Source: JABDBK01 sp964453575
Lineage (GTDB): Bacteria; Pseudomonadota; Gammaproteobacteria; DSM-16500
DNA length: 31,836 nt
Assembly (NCBI GenBank): GCA_964453575.1
Contig: CAYVRW010000012.1
Coordinates: 1-31,836, forward strand
Direction: 5' to 3'
Shown here: positions 24,135 to 31,836 of the stretch, in pieces
Layout of the letters: each line of letters opens with the position of its first letter
Numbering within the stretch: position 1 is the first letter of the stretch
Program-made: the position numbers and the translations under genes
The notes under the pieces: model-generated
Database searches by the model: none
Told to the model about the DNA's origin: nothing
What the model saw: the letters and a program-made list of their open reading frames with translations, nothing else

Positions 24135-25469
24135 ATGTCAAATATGACCCCTAGAGAAATTGTCAATGAATTGGATAACCACATCATTGGCCAAAGTGCT
24201 GCAAAACGAGCCGTTGCTATTGCCCTACGTAATCGTTGGCGCCGTATGAAGTTACCTTTAAAATTACGTGATGAAGTTGTACCAAAAAATATCTTAATGA
24301 TAGGACCTACCGGTGTCGGTAAAACGGAAATTGCACGACGTTTAGCAAAATTAGCCAATGCTCCTTTTATTAAAATTGAAGCAACCAAATTCACTGAAGT
24401 AGGTTATGTAGGCCGCGATGTGGATTCTATTATTCGTGATCTTGCCGACATGTCCGTCAAAATGATGCGTGAAAAAGAAATGGAAAAAGTGCGCGCCAAA
24501 GCAGAAGAAGCTGCTTTCGAACGTATTCTTAATGCTTTATTACCTAAGCCTAGAACAAGTTTTGCGGGAGAGCCGCAAGATGCACCTAAAGAAGATTCCG
24601 AAGCACGCAAATTGTTTCGCAAAAGATTACGTGAGGGTGAGTTAGAAGATAAAGAAATTGAAATTGAAGTGTCAGCATCGCCCGTGGTGGAAATTATGGC
24701 ACCACAAGGCATGGAAGAAATGACCAATCAATTGCAAAGCATGTTTAGTAACATGGCTAGTGACCGTAAAAAAATGCGTAAATTAAAAATTGCCGATGCG
24801 CATAAAATTTTACGGGAAGAAGAAGCTGTCAAATTAATCGATGATGAAGAGTTAAAAGCACGCGCCATCGAAAGTGTAGAACAAAATGGTATAGTATTTT
24901 TAGATGAATTAGACAAAATTGCCAAACGTTCGGAACAATCAGGCGCTGATGTATCGCGTGAAGGTGTACAGCGTGATTTATTACCTTTAATCGAAGGCTG
25001 TACGGTGTCAACCAAATACGGCATGGTACGTACTGATCATATTTTATTTATTGCATCAGGCGCGTTTCATTATGCAAAACCTTCTGATTTAATTCCTGAA
25101 TTACAAGGCCGCCTACCGATACGCGTCGAATTAAAAGCATTAAACAGCGATGATTTTACGCGTATTCTAACTGAACCTACCGCATCGTTAACGGAACAAT
25201 ATGTTGCCTTACTTTCCACTGAAAATGTTAAAATAAGCTTCGCAACAGACGGTGTAAGACGCATTGCTGAAGTTGCCTGGCAAGTGAATGAACGCACCGA
25301 AAATATAGGCGCACGTCGATTGCATACTGTGTTGGAACGTTTATTAGAAGAAATATCATTTGAAGCATCGGACCAAGCAGGTAGTGAAGTTATTATTGAT
25401 AGCGCTTATGTCGATAAGCATTTATTAAAACTTGTCAAAGATGAAGATTTGAGTCGTTATATTTTATGA
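24135..25469 (+). CDS. hslU: ATP-dependent protease ATPase subunit HslU (ClpY)
   Basis: HslU is the hexameric AAA+ unfoldase that feeds substrates to HslV. The 444-residue protein has the N-terminal MTPREIVNELDNHIIGQ, Walker A GPTGVGKT (57-64), the pore loop GYVG (90-93), the I-domain (about 105-235) and Walker B GIVFLDELD (252-260). The canonical C-terminal EDLSRYIL docks into HslV. The ribosome site is AAAGAG. It shares an ATGA overlap with the following DUF971 gene. Confidence 0.97.
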   Translation: MSNMTPREIVNELDNHIIGQSAAKRAVAIALRNRWRRMKLPLKLRDEVVPKNILMIGPTGVGKTEIARRLAKLANAPFIKIEATKFTEVGYVGRDVDSIIRDLADMSVKMMREKEMEKVRAKAEEAAFERILNALLPKPRTSFAGEPQDAPKEDSEARKLFRKRLREGELEDKEIEIEVSASPVVEIMAPQGMEEMTNQLQSMFSNMASDRKKMRKLKIADAHKILREEEAVKLIDDEELKARAIESVEQNGIVFLDELDKIAKRSEQSGADVSREGVQRDLLPLIEGCTVSTKYGMVRTDHILFIASGAFHYAKPSDLIPELQGRLPIRVELKALNSDDFTRILTEPTASLTEQYVALLSTENVKISFATDGVRRIAEVAWQVNERTENIGARRLHTVLERLLEEISFEASDQAGSEVIIDSAYVDKHLLKLVKDEDLSRYIL

Positions 25470-25756
25470 TAGATGACACTGGCCCGACACCGATTAAAAT
25501 AACATTGCATAAAAAATCGCGTACACTTGAGCTTGAATTTGATAATCAGGAAAAGATTATTTTACCTTGCTCGGTGTTACGAGCTGCTTCCCCGTCAGCA
25601 GATATGAGACATGCAAAAACAGAGGAAGATTATAGCAATGTTAATATTTTATCGATTGAACCGGTAGGTCATTACGCCATTAAACCTGTGTTTAGTGATG
25701 GACATCGCACGGGAATTTTTAGTTGGCGTATGCTTTATGATTTAGCTCGTAAATAA
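25466..25756 (+). CDS. DUF971 (GBBH-like N-terminal domain) protein
   Basis: The 96-residue protein has the DUF971 pattern: PTPIKITLHKKSRTLELEFDN at the N-terminus, then LPCSVLRAASPSA, and the C-terminal YAIKPVFSDGHRTGIFSWRMLYDL. The fold resembles the N-terminal domain of gamma-butyrobetaine hydroxylase. Related domains accompany iron-sulfur proteins, but the role is not settled. The ATGA overlap with hslU makes it part of the heat-shock operon, as in many gammaproteobacteria. Confidence 0.88.
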   Translation: MIDDTGPTPIKITLHKKSRTLELEFDNQEKIILPCSVLRAASPSADMRHAKTEEDYSNVNILSIEPVGHYAIKPVFSDGHRTGIFSWRMLYDLARK

Positions 25757-25768
25757 AAGGAAAATTTA

Positions 25769-26422
25769 ATGGACCAAGAAGCATTAAAAAAAGCAGCAGC
25801 CTTAGCAGCACTTGATTTTATCGAAACAGGTATGGTCATTGGTGTGGGCAGCGGCTCTACCGTTAATTATTTTATTGACGCATTGAAAAATGTAAAAGGC
25901 AAAATTGACGCTGCAGTGGCAACTTCAGAAGAAACCGCCAAGCGTTTAAAAGCATTGTCTATTCCTTTAGTTGATTTGAATACGGTGAGTGATTTGCCCA
26001 TTTATGTTGATGGCGCTGATGAAATTAATGCAGCTAAACAAATGATTAAAGGCGGTGGCGGTGCACTTACTCGCGAAAAAATTGTGGCATCTGTGGCGCA
26101 TAAATTTATTTGTATTGCCGATCAAACTAAATTAGTCGATACCCTAGGACAGTTTCCAGTTGCCCTTGAAGTCATCCCCATGGCGCGCAGCTATGTGGCA
26201 AGGCAAATTGTTAAATTAGGCGGCGACCCTATTTATAGACAGGGGTTTTTGACGGATAATGGCAATGTGATTTTAGATATTTATAATTTGAAAGTATTAG
26301 CACCCTTAACCTTAGAAGAAAAGTTAAATAACATAGTAGGTATAGTTGCTAACGGTATTTTTGCGGCAAGACCAGCAGATGTATTGCTGCTTGCTACGGA
26401 TAAAGGTATAGATAAGAGGTAA
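25769..26422 (+). CDS. rpiA: Ribose-5-phosphate isomerase A
   Basis: RpiA interconverts ribose-5-phosphate and ribulose-5-phosphate. The 217-residue protein shows GVGSGSTVNYFI, ATSEET, YVDGADEIN with the catalytic acidic residues, and KGGGGALTREKIVAS, all diagnostic. An AAAGGA ribosome site precedes the ATG. It starts 12 bases after the DUF971 gene, so it may be carried on the hslVU transcript. Confidence 0.97.
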   Translation: MDQEALKKAAALAALDFIETGMVIGVGSGSTVNYFIDALKNVKGKIDAAVATSEETAKRLKALSIPLVDLNTVSDLPIYVDGADEINAAKQMIKGGGGALTREKIVASVAHKFICIADQTKLVDTLGQFPVALEVIPMARSYVARQIVKLGGDPIYRQGFLTDNGNVILDIYNLKVLAPLTLEEKLNNIVGIVANGIFAARPADVLLLATDKGIDKR

Positions 26423-26427
26423 CCACT

Positions 26428-26772
26428 ATGTATGTTGTCAAAAAGCACTTCGGGCGCACTGAAACCAGGGCTGGTGATTTTCGTACTGAGCAAGAAGCCA
26501 TTGCTGCTATCATGGATAAATTAAAAGAAGACAAGAATTTTAACCTTCCAGCAACTTATGGTTTGTATGAAGGCATGGATTTAATTAAAGAATACACGCA
26601 GGATGATATTCCTGCTTCTGCAACTGAGCCTTCTTCTGATTCAACTGGCGCATCGGGTAAAGGCAGCGGAAAATCCTTTGCGCCTAATCCTTTTAGTACT
26701 ACACCGCGTCTAGGCCCGCAAACGTGGGTAAAAGATGATAATAAAGATGAGGGTGAGGATAAAGATAAATAA
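26428..26772 (+). CDS. Hypothetical protein with disordered acidic tail, 114 residues
   Basis: The protein was not recognised. The N-terminal ~55 residues (MYVVKKHFGRTETRAGDF, then EQEAIAAIMDKLKED) look folded. The rest is low-complexity, with a Ser/Gly-rich linker, a PNPFSTTPRLGPQTWV segment and an acidic DNKDEGEDKDK end. There is no signal peptide or membrane span. AGAGG precedes the ATG, which lies five bases after the rpiA stop, so it is probably the last gene of that operon. Its last 74 bases are overlapped by the read-through tail of the convergent protease-like gene. Confidence 0.7.
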   Translation: MYVVKKHFGRTETRAGDFRTEQEAIAAIMDKLKEDKNFNLPATYGLYEGMDLIKEYTQDDIPASATEPSSDSTGASGKGSGKSFAPNPFSTTPRLGPQTWVKDDNKDEGEDKDK

Positions 26773-27829
26773 TATTTGTCATGCCAGTATGTTGTAGGGT
26801 GGGGAAAAAACATGGCCCCCCCGCGTTGCCGGGCACCCCCTTTTGCCCCACCCAAACAACGAAAATATTCAACTTCATAAACGTCTGCTGCGGTTCTTCT
26901 GAAAGCCCCATGCTTTCAAGTTCATCGCAAAATGCTTTCTTAACAGATGATACCGGCAATGATCTCAACATCTTAAAGTTAAAATGAACCTTTTTAGTTT
27001 CTACAGCATCCCATGGCCCATGATGATCATAAAGATTACTTTTATCATCACTCAGCTTACCTCTTTTACCAGCATTCCAAGGATCACAAATCTCTGCTGA
27101 ATCTTTGGATTCTTTTAGAAGTTTTAAATATTTTTTTGTTTCTTGCTTATTGTTTATTTCGATGTTTTTAGCATTTTTACTATTTGTCACTAAACAACCA
27201 TGATTACCTACAAAACCTGAAGATTCTTCGGTATTATTAAACAACATATAATGTAATTGTAAATTGAGGTCATATTTTTGAATCAGTCTTAATAAATTGA
27301 TGGCAGCATGACCTGTCTGCTCTCCACAATTGCCTAGCTGACGCTGCTCAACGATCTGAGCACCAATATAAAGTTCTTTTAAAAAAACTAATTGTAAATA
27401 AAGTTCGTTAATATTATTTAGATAGGATGAGGGTAATTTTTTAACTAATGGACTTAATTTATTTAAAAACTCCTCAGCAAATGCTGTAAATTTTTTTGCG
27501 TTCTTTACTCTATAATCGTTTAATTCAATATCTTTTATCCGCATATAAGGCAGTTGAAAGTAACCTTTCCACATTTCAGTTTGTCTTTTGCATTTTGTTT
27601 GGTTGGTAAAACAAGATAATGGCATAGCCTTACCTTCCTGCATACCAATGGCAAAGTTTGGTTTATTAGTGGCTATAAAAGAAGAATTTTCACAATATAG
27701 TTTTAACATTTCTTCTGTGAATTCTTCTTTGGTAGGAACAGTCGCAACACACTTTTCCGCGGGCTCACTGGCTTCTTGTTGCGTACTTGCAGCCATAGCA
27801 AGAAGTAAGAATTTAAGATAACGTCCCAT
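26699..27829 (-). CDS. Secreted papain/transglutaminase-like cysteine hydrolase candidate
   Basis: The exact family was not recognised. A hydrophobic N-terminus (YLKFLLLAMAAS) suggests Sec export. The helical first half has several cysteines (27, 46, 73, 80). The centre has GNCGEQTGHAA with Cys168, NHGCLV with His210, and ICDPWN with Asp249. This Cys-His-Asp order and local context are typical of papain-fold and transglutaminase-like hydrolases, a class that includes bacterial effectors. The activity and targets are inference. The frame runs 376 codons, but residues from 324 on are encoded by a palindromic repeat and then by the antisense strand of the neighbouring gene, so the native protein probably ended near residue 320. 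Confidence 0.7.
   Translation of the reverse strand: MGRYLKFLLLAMAASTQQEASEPAEKCVATVPTKEEFTEEMLKLYCENSSFIATNKPNFAIGMQEGKAMPLSCFTNQTKCKRQTEMWKGYFQLPYMRIKDIELNDYRVKNAKKFTAFAEEFLNKLSPLVKKLPSSYLNNINELYLQLVFLKELYIGAQIVEQRQLGNCGEQTGHAAINLLRLIQKYDLNLQLHYMLFNNTEESSGFVGNHGCLVTNSKNAKNIEINNKQETKKYLKLLKESKDSAEICDPWNAGKRGKLSDDKSNLYDHHGPWDAVETKKVHFNFKMLRSLPVSSVKKAFCDELESMGLSEEPQQTFMKLNIFVVWVGQKGVPGNAGGPCFFPTLQHTGMTNIIYLYPHPHLYYHLLPTFAGLDAV
26791..26860. repeat. GTAGGGTGGG palindromic repeat, copy 3
   Basis: The outer arms GTTGTAGGGTGGGG (26791-26804) and CCCCACCCAAACAAC (26846-26860) pair imperfectly. The perfect core is GGGTGGGG/CCCCACCC. The G/C-rich centre differs from copy 2. It sits at the junction of two convergent genes and is read as codons 324 to about 346 of the minus-strand frame. 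Confidence 0.75.
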
Positions 27830-27905
27830 ATTGATACCTTTTAAGTAATGATCAATATGTTATCATATGATTAATAAATGCACAATCAATAAAATTTTAT
27901 AATTT

Positions 27906-29111
27906 TCAATGAGTTACAAGCTCAATCAGCAAATCCATGCCCAAATAATACACCAATTCCTTAGGATGTTTAACGTCCCAGACCACAAAATTAGCCGCTT
28001 TTCCTACTTCTAAACTACCGTACGTTTTCTCCAACCCCAAAGCTTTTGCCGCATGAATGGTAGCACCTTTTAATGCTTCTTCAGGCGTCAAACCAAAAAG
28101 CGTGCACGCCATATTTAAGATAAGCAACATCGACGTCACGGGCGAAGTACCTGGATTACAATCAGTCGCAATTGCCATAGGAACCCCGTATTCACGCAAT
28201 AATGCAACTGGCGGCTTACGCGTTTCCTTTAAGAAATAAAATGCACCGGGTAATAACACCGCAACAGTTCCAGAGGCTGCTAAAGCTTTCACTCCCTCTT
28301 CTGAAAGATGTTCCAAATGGTCCACTGACAAGGCTTGATAACTTGCTGAGAGACGCGCACTTCCTGAGTCTGACAATTGTTCTGCATGGCATTTAATGCC
28401 TAACCCGTATTTTTTAGCGGCTTTAAAAATTTTTTCCGTTTGCACAAGATTAAAACCTATGGTTTCACAAAATACATCCACATAGTCAGCCAATTTTTCT
28501 TTGGCAATGACAGGTATCATCTGATCACAGACTAAATCGATATATTCATCAGCCTTGCCTTGATACTCTACAGGCACCGTATGCGCACCTAAAAAAGTGG
28601 TGATAACACGAATAGGCAATAGTTCAGCTATTTTTTTAGCTGCACGCAAAATTTTTAATTCAGATGCTAGATCGAGCCCATAACCGGATTTTATTTCAAC
28701 TGTTGTGACACCACTTTGCATTAAAGCACGCGCACGTTTTAAGCTTTGTTCTAATAAGTCTTCCTCAGATGCAGCTCTTGTTGCCAAAACCGTAGAACGA
28801 ATACCGCCCCCTGCTTTCGCAATCGCTTCATAACTCTCACCTTGCAAACGCATGGCATATTCATGACATCGATTGCCTGCATAAACCAAATGCGTATGGC
28901 AATCGATAAAACCCGGGGTTATGCATTTACCTTTTACATCATTTATTTTTAAAGCATGTGGATCTTTTAAGTCCAACATGCGTCCAATCCACGCAATTTT
29001 GCCATCTTTTACAGCCAAAGCGGCATTTTCCAGCAACCCATAAGGGGTGCCCGCCTGCATAGTTGCAATCACCGCATTGACCCATAGGGTATCCCACTGC
29101 TTGTTATTCAT
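27906..29111 (-). CDS. hutI: Imidazolonepropionase
   Basis: HutI hydrolyses 4-imidazolone-5-propionate to N-formimino-L-glutamate, step three of histidine degradation. The 401-residue amidohydrolase has GFIDCHTHLVYAGNR (67-81) with metal ligands His72 and His74, and KSGYGLD. KCHAEQLSDSG and the late IATDCNPGTSP carry further metal and substrate residues. Length matches the family. It is divergent from hutG with only 48 bp between the start codons, so the two share a compact regulatory region. Confidence 0.96.
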   Translation of the reverse strand: MNNKQWDTLWVNAVIATMQAGTPYGLLENAALAVKDGKIAWIGRMLDLKDPHALKINDVKGKCITPGFIDCHTHLVYAGNRCHEYAMRLQGESYEAIAKAGGGIRSTVLATRAASEEDLLEQSLKRARALMQSGVTTVEIKSGYGLDLASELKILRAAKKIAELLPIRVITTFLGAHTVPVEYQGKADEYIDLVCDQMIPVIAKEKLADYVDVFCETIGFNLVQTEKIFKAAKKYGLGIKCHAEQLSDSGSARLSASYQALSVDHLEHLSEEGVKALAASGTVAVLLPGAFYFLKETRKPPVALLREYGVPMAIATDCNPGTSPVTSMLLILNMACTLFGLTPEEALKGATIHAAKALGLEKTYGSLEVGKAANFVVWDVKHPKELVYYLGMDLLIELVTH

Positions 29112-29159
29112 ACTAAAAAACCTATACTATAGCCATCATTTGATTTGAGCATACACTTT

Positions 29160-30158
29160 ATGACATGGAAAAATTGTTATCAACCCCCCAGCACAAACCT
29201 TTGGCAAGGACGGGCCGATTTGCCGCCTGAGTCTTGTTTTTTTCAGATCATTCAGATGCTAAATTTAGAAAACCATACCACGTGGCCGGATGCGAAAAAT
29301 CACATCCAATTTGCCCTACTTGGCTTTTCTTGTGATGAAGGCGTACGCCGCAACCTTGGGCGGGTAGGAGCTGCCGAAGGCCCTTATGCTATTCGGCAAG
29401 CTTTGGCTAAGCTGCCGATACATAAGCATCATTTTCAACTGTTTGATGCTGGGAATATCATATGTGCCGATGGTGATTTAGAAGCTTCGCAAGCTGCGCT
29501 CGGTGAAGTAGTGAACATGCTTTTAGCAAAAAAAATGACACCTATTATATTAGGCGGTGGGCATGAAGTTGCCTGGGGACATTATCAAGGTATCGCATCA
29601 GCCTTTCCTGATAAAAACTTGGGAATTATTAATTTTGATGCGCATTTTGATATGCGGCCTTTGCTTGCCGATAACAAAGGCACTTCAGGGACGCCTTTTT
29701 TGCAAATTGCTGAAATGCATCAAGCAACAAAACGCCGGTTTGATTATAATTGCGTAGGCATTCAACGGACTGGCAATATGCAAGCTTTATGCGATACCGC
29801 CAAAAAATTTAATACTAAAATATTATGCGCGGATGATTTGCATCTTGAACATGCAGGCATGTTATTTGATTTTATCGATAGAGTCATTGATCAAAATGAA
29901 ATAATTTATCTAAGTCTTTGCTTAGATGTTTTTGCCTCGGCAATCGCACCTGGGGTAAGCGCACCCCAACCGCTTGGACTTTTTCCATGGCAAATAATTC
30001 CTATGCTAAGAGCGCTTGCTGCTTCCGGCAAAGTCATAAGTTATGATATTGCTGAATTATGCCCGCCGCATGATATTGATAACATTACCGCGAAATTAGC
30101 AGCTATATTTATTTATGAACTCGCGCATCATCATAACGAAGAGCCCAGGGATTGGTAA
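29160..30158 (+). CDS. hutG: Formimidoylglutamase, arginase-family
   Basis: HutG cleaves N-formimidoyl-glutamate to glutamate and formamide. The ~332-residue ureohydrolase has GGGHEVAWGHYQG with His135, NFDAHFDMR with Asp160, His162 and Asp164, and SLCLDVFASAIAPGVSAPQP as the final metal motif. In the last, the first Asp of the usual DxD is Cys. ATG 29160 is chosen over TTG 29145, which would add five residues; neither has a clear ribosome site. hutU starts two bases after its stop. Agmatinase activity is unlikely given the hut context. Confidence 0.9.
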   Translation: MTWKNCYQPPSTNLWQGRADLPPESCFFQIIQMLNLENHTTWPDAKNHIQFALLGFSCDEGVRRNLGRVGAAEGPYAIRQALAKLPIHKHHFQLFDAGNIICADGDLEASQAALGEVVNMLLAKKMTPIILGGGHEVAWGHYQGIASAFPDKNLGIINFDAHFDMRPLLADNKGTSGTPFLQIAEMHQATKRRFDYNCVGIQRTGNMQALCDTAKKFNTKILCADDLHLEHAGMLFDFIDRVIDQNEIIYLSLCLDVFASAIAPGVSAPQPLGLFPWQIIPMLRALAASGKVISYDIAELCPPHDIDNITAKLAAIFIYELAHHHNEEPRDW

Positions 30159-30160
30159 TT

Positions 30161-31777
30161 ATGACAAAACTTGAAGCAAAAAATTGGTTAAGCGAAGCTG
30201 CGTTACGCATGCTTATAAATAATATTCATCCTGACGTTGCTGAAAATCCAAAAGAACTCGTGGTTTATGGCGGCATAGGCAAAGCTGCGCGCAACTGGGA
30301 TTGTTTTAATAAAATTGTGGAGTGTCTGAAAGATTTAAATGAAGATGAAACCTTGCTTATCCAATCAGGCAAACCGGTAGGTGTTTTAAAAACCCATGTC
30401 GATGCACCGCGAGTATTGATTGCAAATTCCAATTTAGTTCCGCATTGGGCAACCTGGGAATGTTTTCATGAACTCGATAAAAAAGGCTTAATGATGTATG
30501 GCCAAATGACCGCTGGCTCATGGATTTATATTGGCAGCCAAGGCATTATTCAAGGCACTTATGAAACCTTTGTTGCAGCGGGCGCTAAACATTTTGACGG
30601 CAATCTGCAAGGCAAATGGATACTCACTGCAGGTCTAGGCGGCATGGGCGGTGCACAACCGCTTGCCTCCACCATGGCAGGTGCTTCCATGTTAGCTGTA
30701 GAGTGTGATCCAAAGCGTATTCAACGCCGTTTAGAAACACGTTATTTAGATTGTATGACTCATGATTTAGATGAAGCTTTGGATATGATTTATCAAAGTT
30801 TGAATGATCAAAAACCTCTTTCAGTGGGTTTATTGGGAAATGCTGCTGATATTTATCCTGAGCTTGTTAAACGCGGCATTAAACCGGATTTAGTGACAGA
30901 TCAAACCAGCGCGCATGATCCATTGAATGGCTATTTACCTAAAGGCTGGACTTTAGAAGAGGCTAGCCAATGCCGCAAAACTGATCCGGATAAAATCATT
31001 AAAGCTGCTAAAGAATCCATGGCCATTCAAGTGTCAGCCATGCTTGCTCTGCAAAATCGCGGTTGTCATGTGTTTGATTATGGCAATAACATTCGGCAAA
31101 TGGCTTTTGAAACAGGCGTTAAAAACGCATTTGATTTTCCGGGATTTGTACCTGCTTATATCAGACCGTTATTTTGTAAAGGTATAGGACCATTTCGTTG
31201 GGTGGCATTATCAGGTGATCCTGAAGATATTTATAAAACCGATGCCAAAGTGAAAGAACTTATTCCAGATAATCAAGCGCTGCATCATTGGCTGGATATG
31301 GCACGAGAACGTATAAAGTTTCAAGGCTTGCCTGCGCGTATTTGCTGGGTAGGCTTAGGTGATCGCGCACGTTTAGGCTTAGCATTCAATGAAATGGTGG
31401 CAAATGGTGAATTAAAAGCACCTATCGTCATTGGCAGAGACCATTTAGATTCTGGATCGGTGGCAAGCCCTAATCGTGAAACAGAAAGCATGCTTGATGG
31501 CTCGGATGCGGTTTCTGATTGGCCATTGCTTAATGCGTTATTAAATTGTGCCAGTGGTGCCACCTGGGTCAGTATTCATCATGGCGGCGGTGTAGGTATG
31601 GGTTTTTCACAACACGCTGGCATGGTAATTGTAGCTGATGGTACGGTTGCTGCAGCTAAACGTTTAGAGCGTGTGTTAACGAATGATCCTGCCAGCGGTG
31701 TTCTGCGGCATGCAGATGCAGGATATGAGATTGCAGAAAAATGTGCGCGTGAATTTGGCCTAAAAGTACCTATATAG
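30161..31777 (+). CDS. hutU: Urocanate hydratase
   Basis: HutU converts urocanate to imidazolonepropionate using tightly bound NAD+ as an electrophile. The 538-residue protein has the NAD-binding GLGGMGGAQP (about 158-167), and YGGIGKAARNWDCF near the N-terminus. ARICWVGLGDRARLGL carries the active-site cysteine at about 395, and HHGGGVGMGFSQHAGM lies near the C-terminus. The start is ATG 30161; an upstream TTG (30152) overlaps the hutG stop. The neighbours hutG and hutI complete three of the four usual Hut steps. The histidine ammonia-lyase gene hutH is not in the window. Confidence 0.97.
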   Translation: MTKLEAKNWLSEAALRMLINNIHPDVAENPKELVVYGGIGKAARNWDCFNKIVECLKDLNEDETLLIQSGKPVGVLKTHVDAPRVLIANSNLVPHWATWECFHELDKKGLMMYGQMTAGSWIYIGSQGIIQGTYETFVAAGAKHFDGNLQGKWILTAGLGGMGGAQPLASTMAGASMLAVECDPKRIQRRLETRYLDCMTHDLDEALDMIYQSLNDQKPLSVGLLGNAADIYPELVKRGIKPDLVTDQTSAHDPLNGYLPKGWTLEEASQCRKTDPDKIIKAAKESMAIQVSAMLALQNRGCHVFDYGNNIRQMAFETGVKNAFDFPGFVPAYIRPLFCKGIGPFRWVALSGDPEDIYKTDAKVKELIPDNQALHHWLDMARERIKFQGLPARICWVGLGDRARLGLAFNEMVANGELKAPIVIGRDHLDSGSVASPNRETESMLDGSDAVSDWPLLNALLNCASGATWVSIHHGGGVGMGFSQHAGMVIVADGTVAAAKRLERVLTNDPASGVLRHADAGYEIAEKCAREFGLKVPI

Positions 31778-31790
31778 CATCTTCCATTTC

Positions 31791-31825
31791 CCTTCTCCCA
31801 TAGCGCTTTTTGCTATGGGAGAAGG
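31791..31825. repeat. 14-bp perfect inverted repeat after hutU
   Basis: CCTTCTCCCATAGC (31791-31804) and GCTATGGGAGAAGG (31812-31825) are perfect arms around GCTTTTT. No T-run follows within the window. The following GTGCCCGAAGGG suggests a dispersed palindromic element that continues beyond the window edge. It may still act as the 3' hairpin of the hutGU mRNA. Confidence 0.75.
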
Positions 31826-31836
31826 TGCCCGAAGGG

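Overview
This AT-rich window is a dense stretch of gammaproteobacterial chromosome. Gene order and protein signatures point to a Legionella/Coxiella-like (order Legionellales) bacterium. The evidence is the argS-ftsN-hslVU-DUF971 block, the amgK-murU pair divergent from lptD-surA-pdxA, the coaD-ferredoxin pair, an ankyrin-repeat gene, and a secreted papain/transglutaminase-like protein. The order-level placement is inference. No rRNA, tRNA, CRISPR array, transposase or prophage gene was seen.

Layout. 1-2232 (minus): rsmD, trpS, a 40-residue membrane peptide and a rhodanese, probably one transcript. 2297-4911: ftsY and rpoH on the plus strand. Between them lie an antisense ankyrin gene, a 122-bp element with perfect 33-bp inverted arms, and a perfect CIRCE operator 67 bp before the rpoH start. 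ftsE and ftsX, which separate ftsY and rpoH in E. coli, are absent. 4908-8585 (minus): a hypothetical gene, comM, murU and amgK. 8667-14654 (plus): lptD, surA, pdxA and a tolC-like gene, almost without gaps. 14692-17671: a coiled-coil membrane protein, ferredoxin, coaD and waaA on minus, and a small UDG-fold/HolD-like gene on plus. 17753-20572 (plus): rpe, a VOC protein, a tiny Gly/Gln-rich gene with its own promoter and terminator, and an AAA/DUF4143 ATPase. 20573-20992 is a non-coding gap with a minus-strand intrinsic terminator. 20993-26772 (plus): argS, ftsN-like, hslV, hslU, DUF971, rpiA and a hypothetical gene. 26699-31777: the secreted Cys-protease-like gene and hutI on minus, hutG and hutU on plus.

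The main story is heat-shock control. rpoH (sigma-32) carries a textbook HrcA-binding CIRCE site, and hslVU has a near-consensus sigma-32 promoter. The sequence therefore suggests a cascade in which HrcA controls RpoH and RpoH controls the HslVU protease. Envelope biogenesis is the second theme: LptD, SurA, TolC, WaaA, AmgK/MurU and FtsN.

A family of GTAGGGTGGG palindromic repeats occurs three times. One copy supplies the last residues of MurU, one lies in the hslV leader, and one has been read into the 3' end of the secreted protease-like gene.
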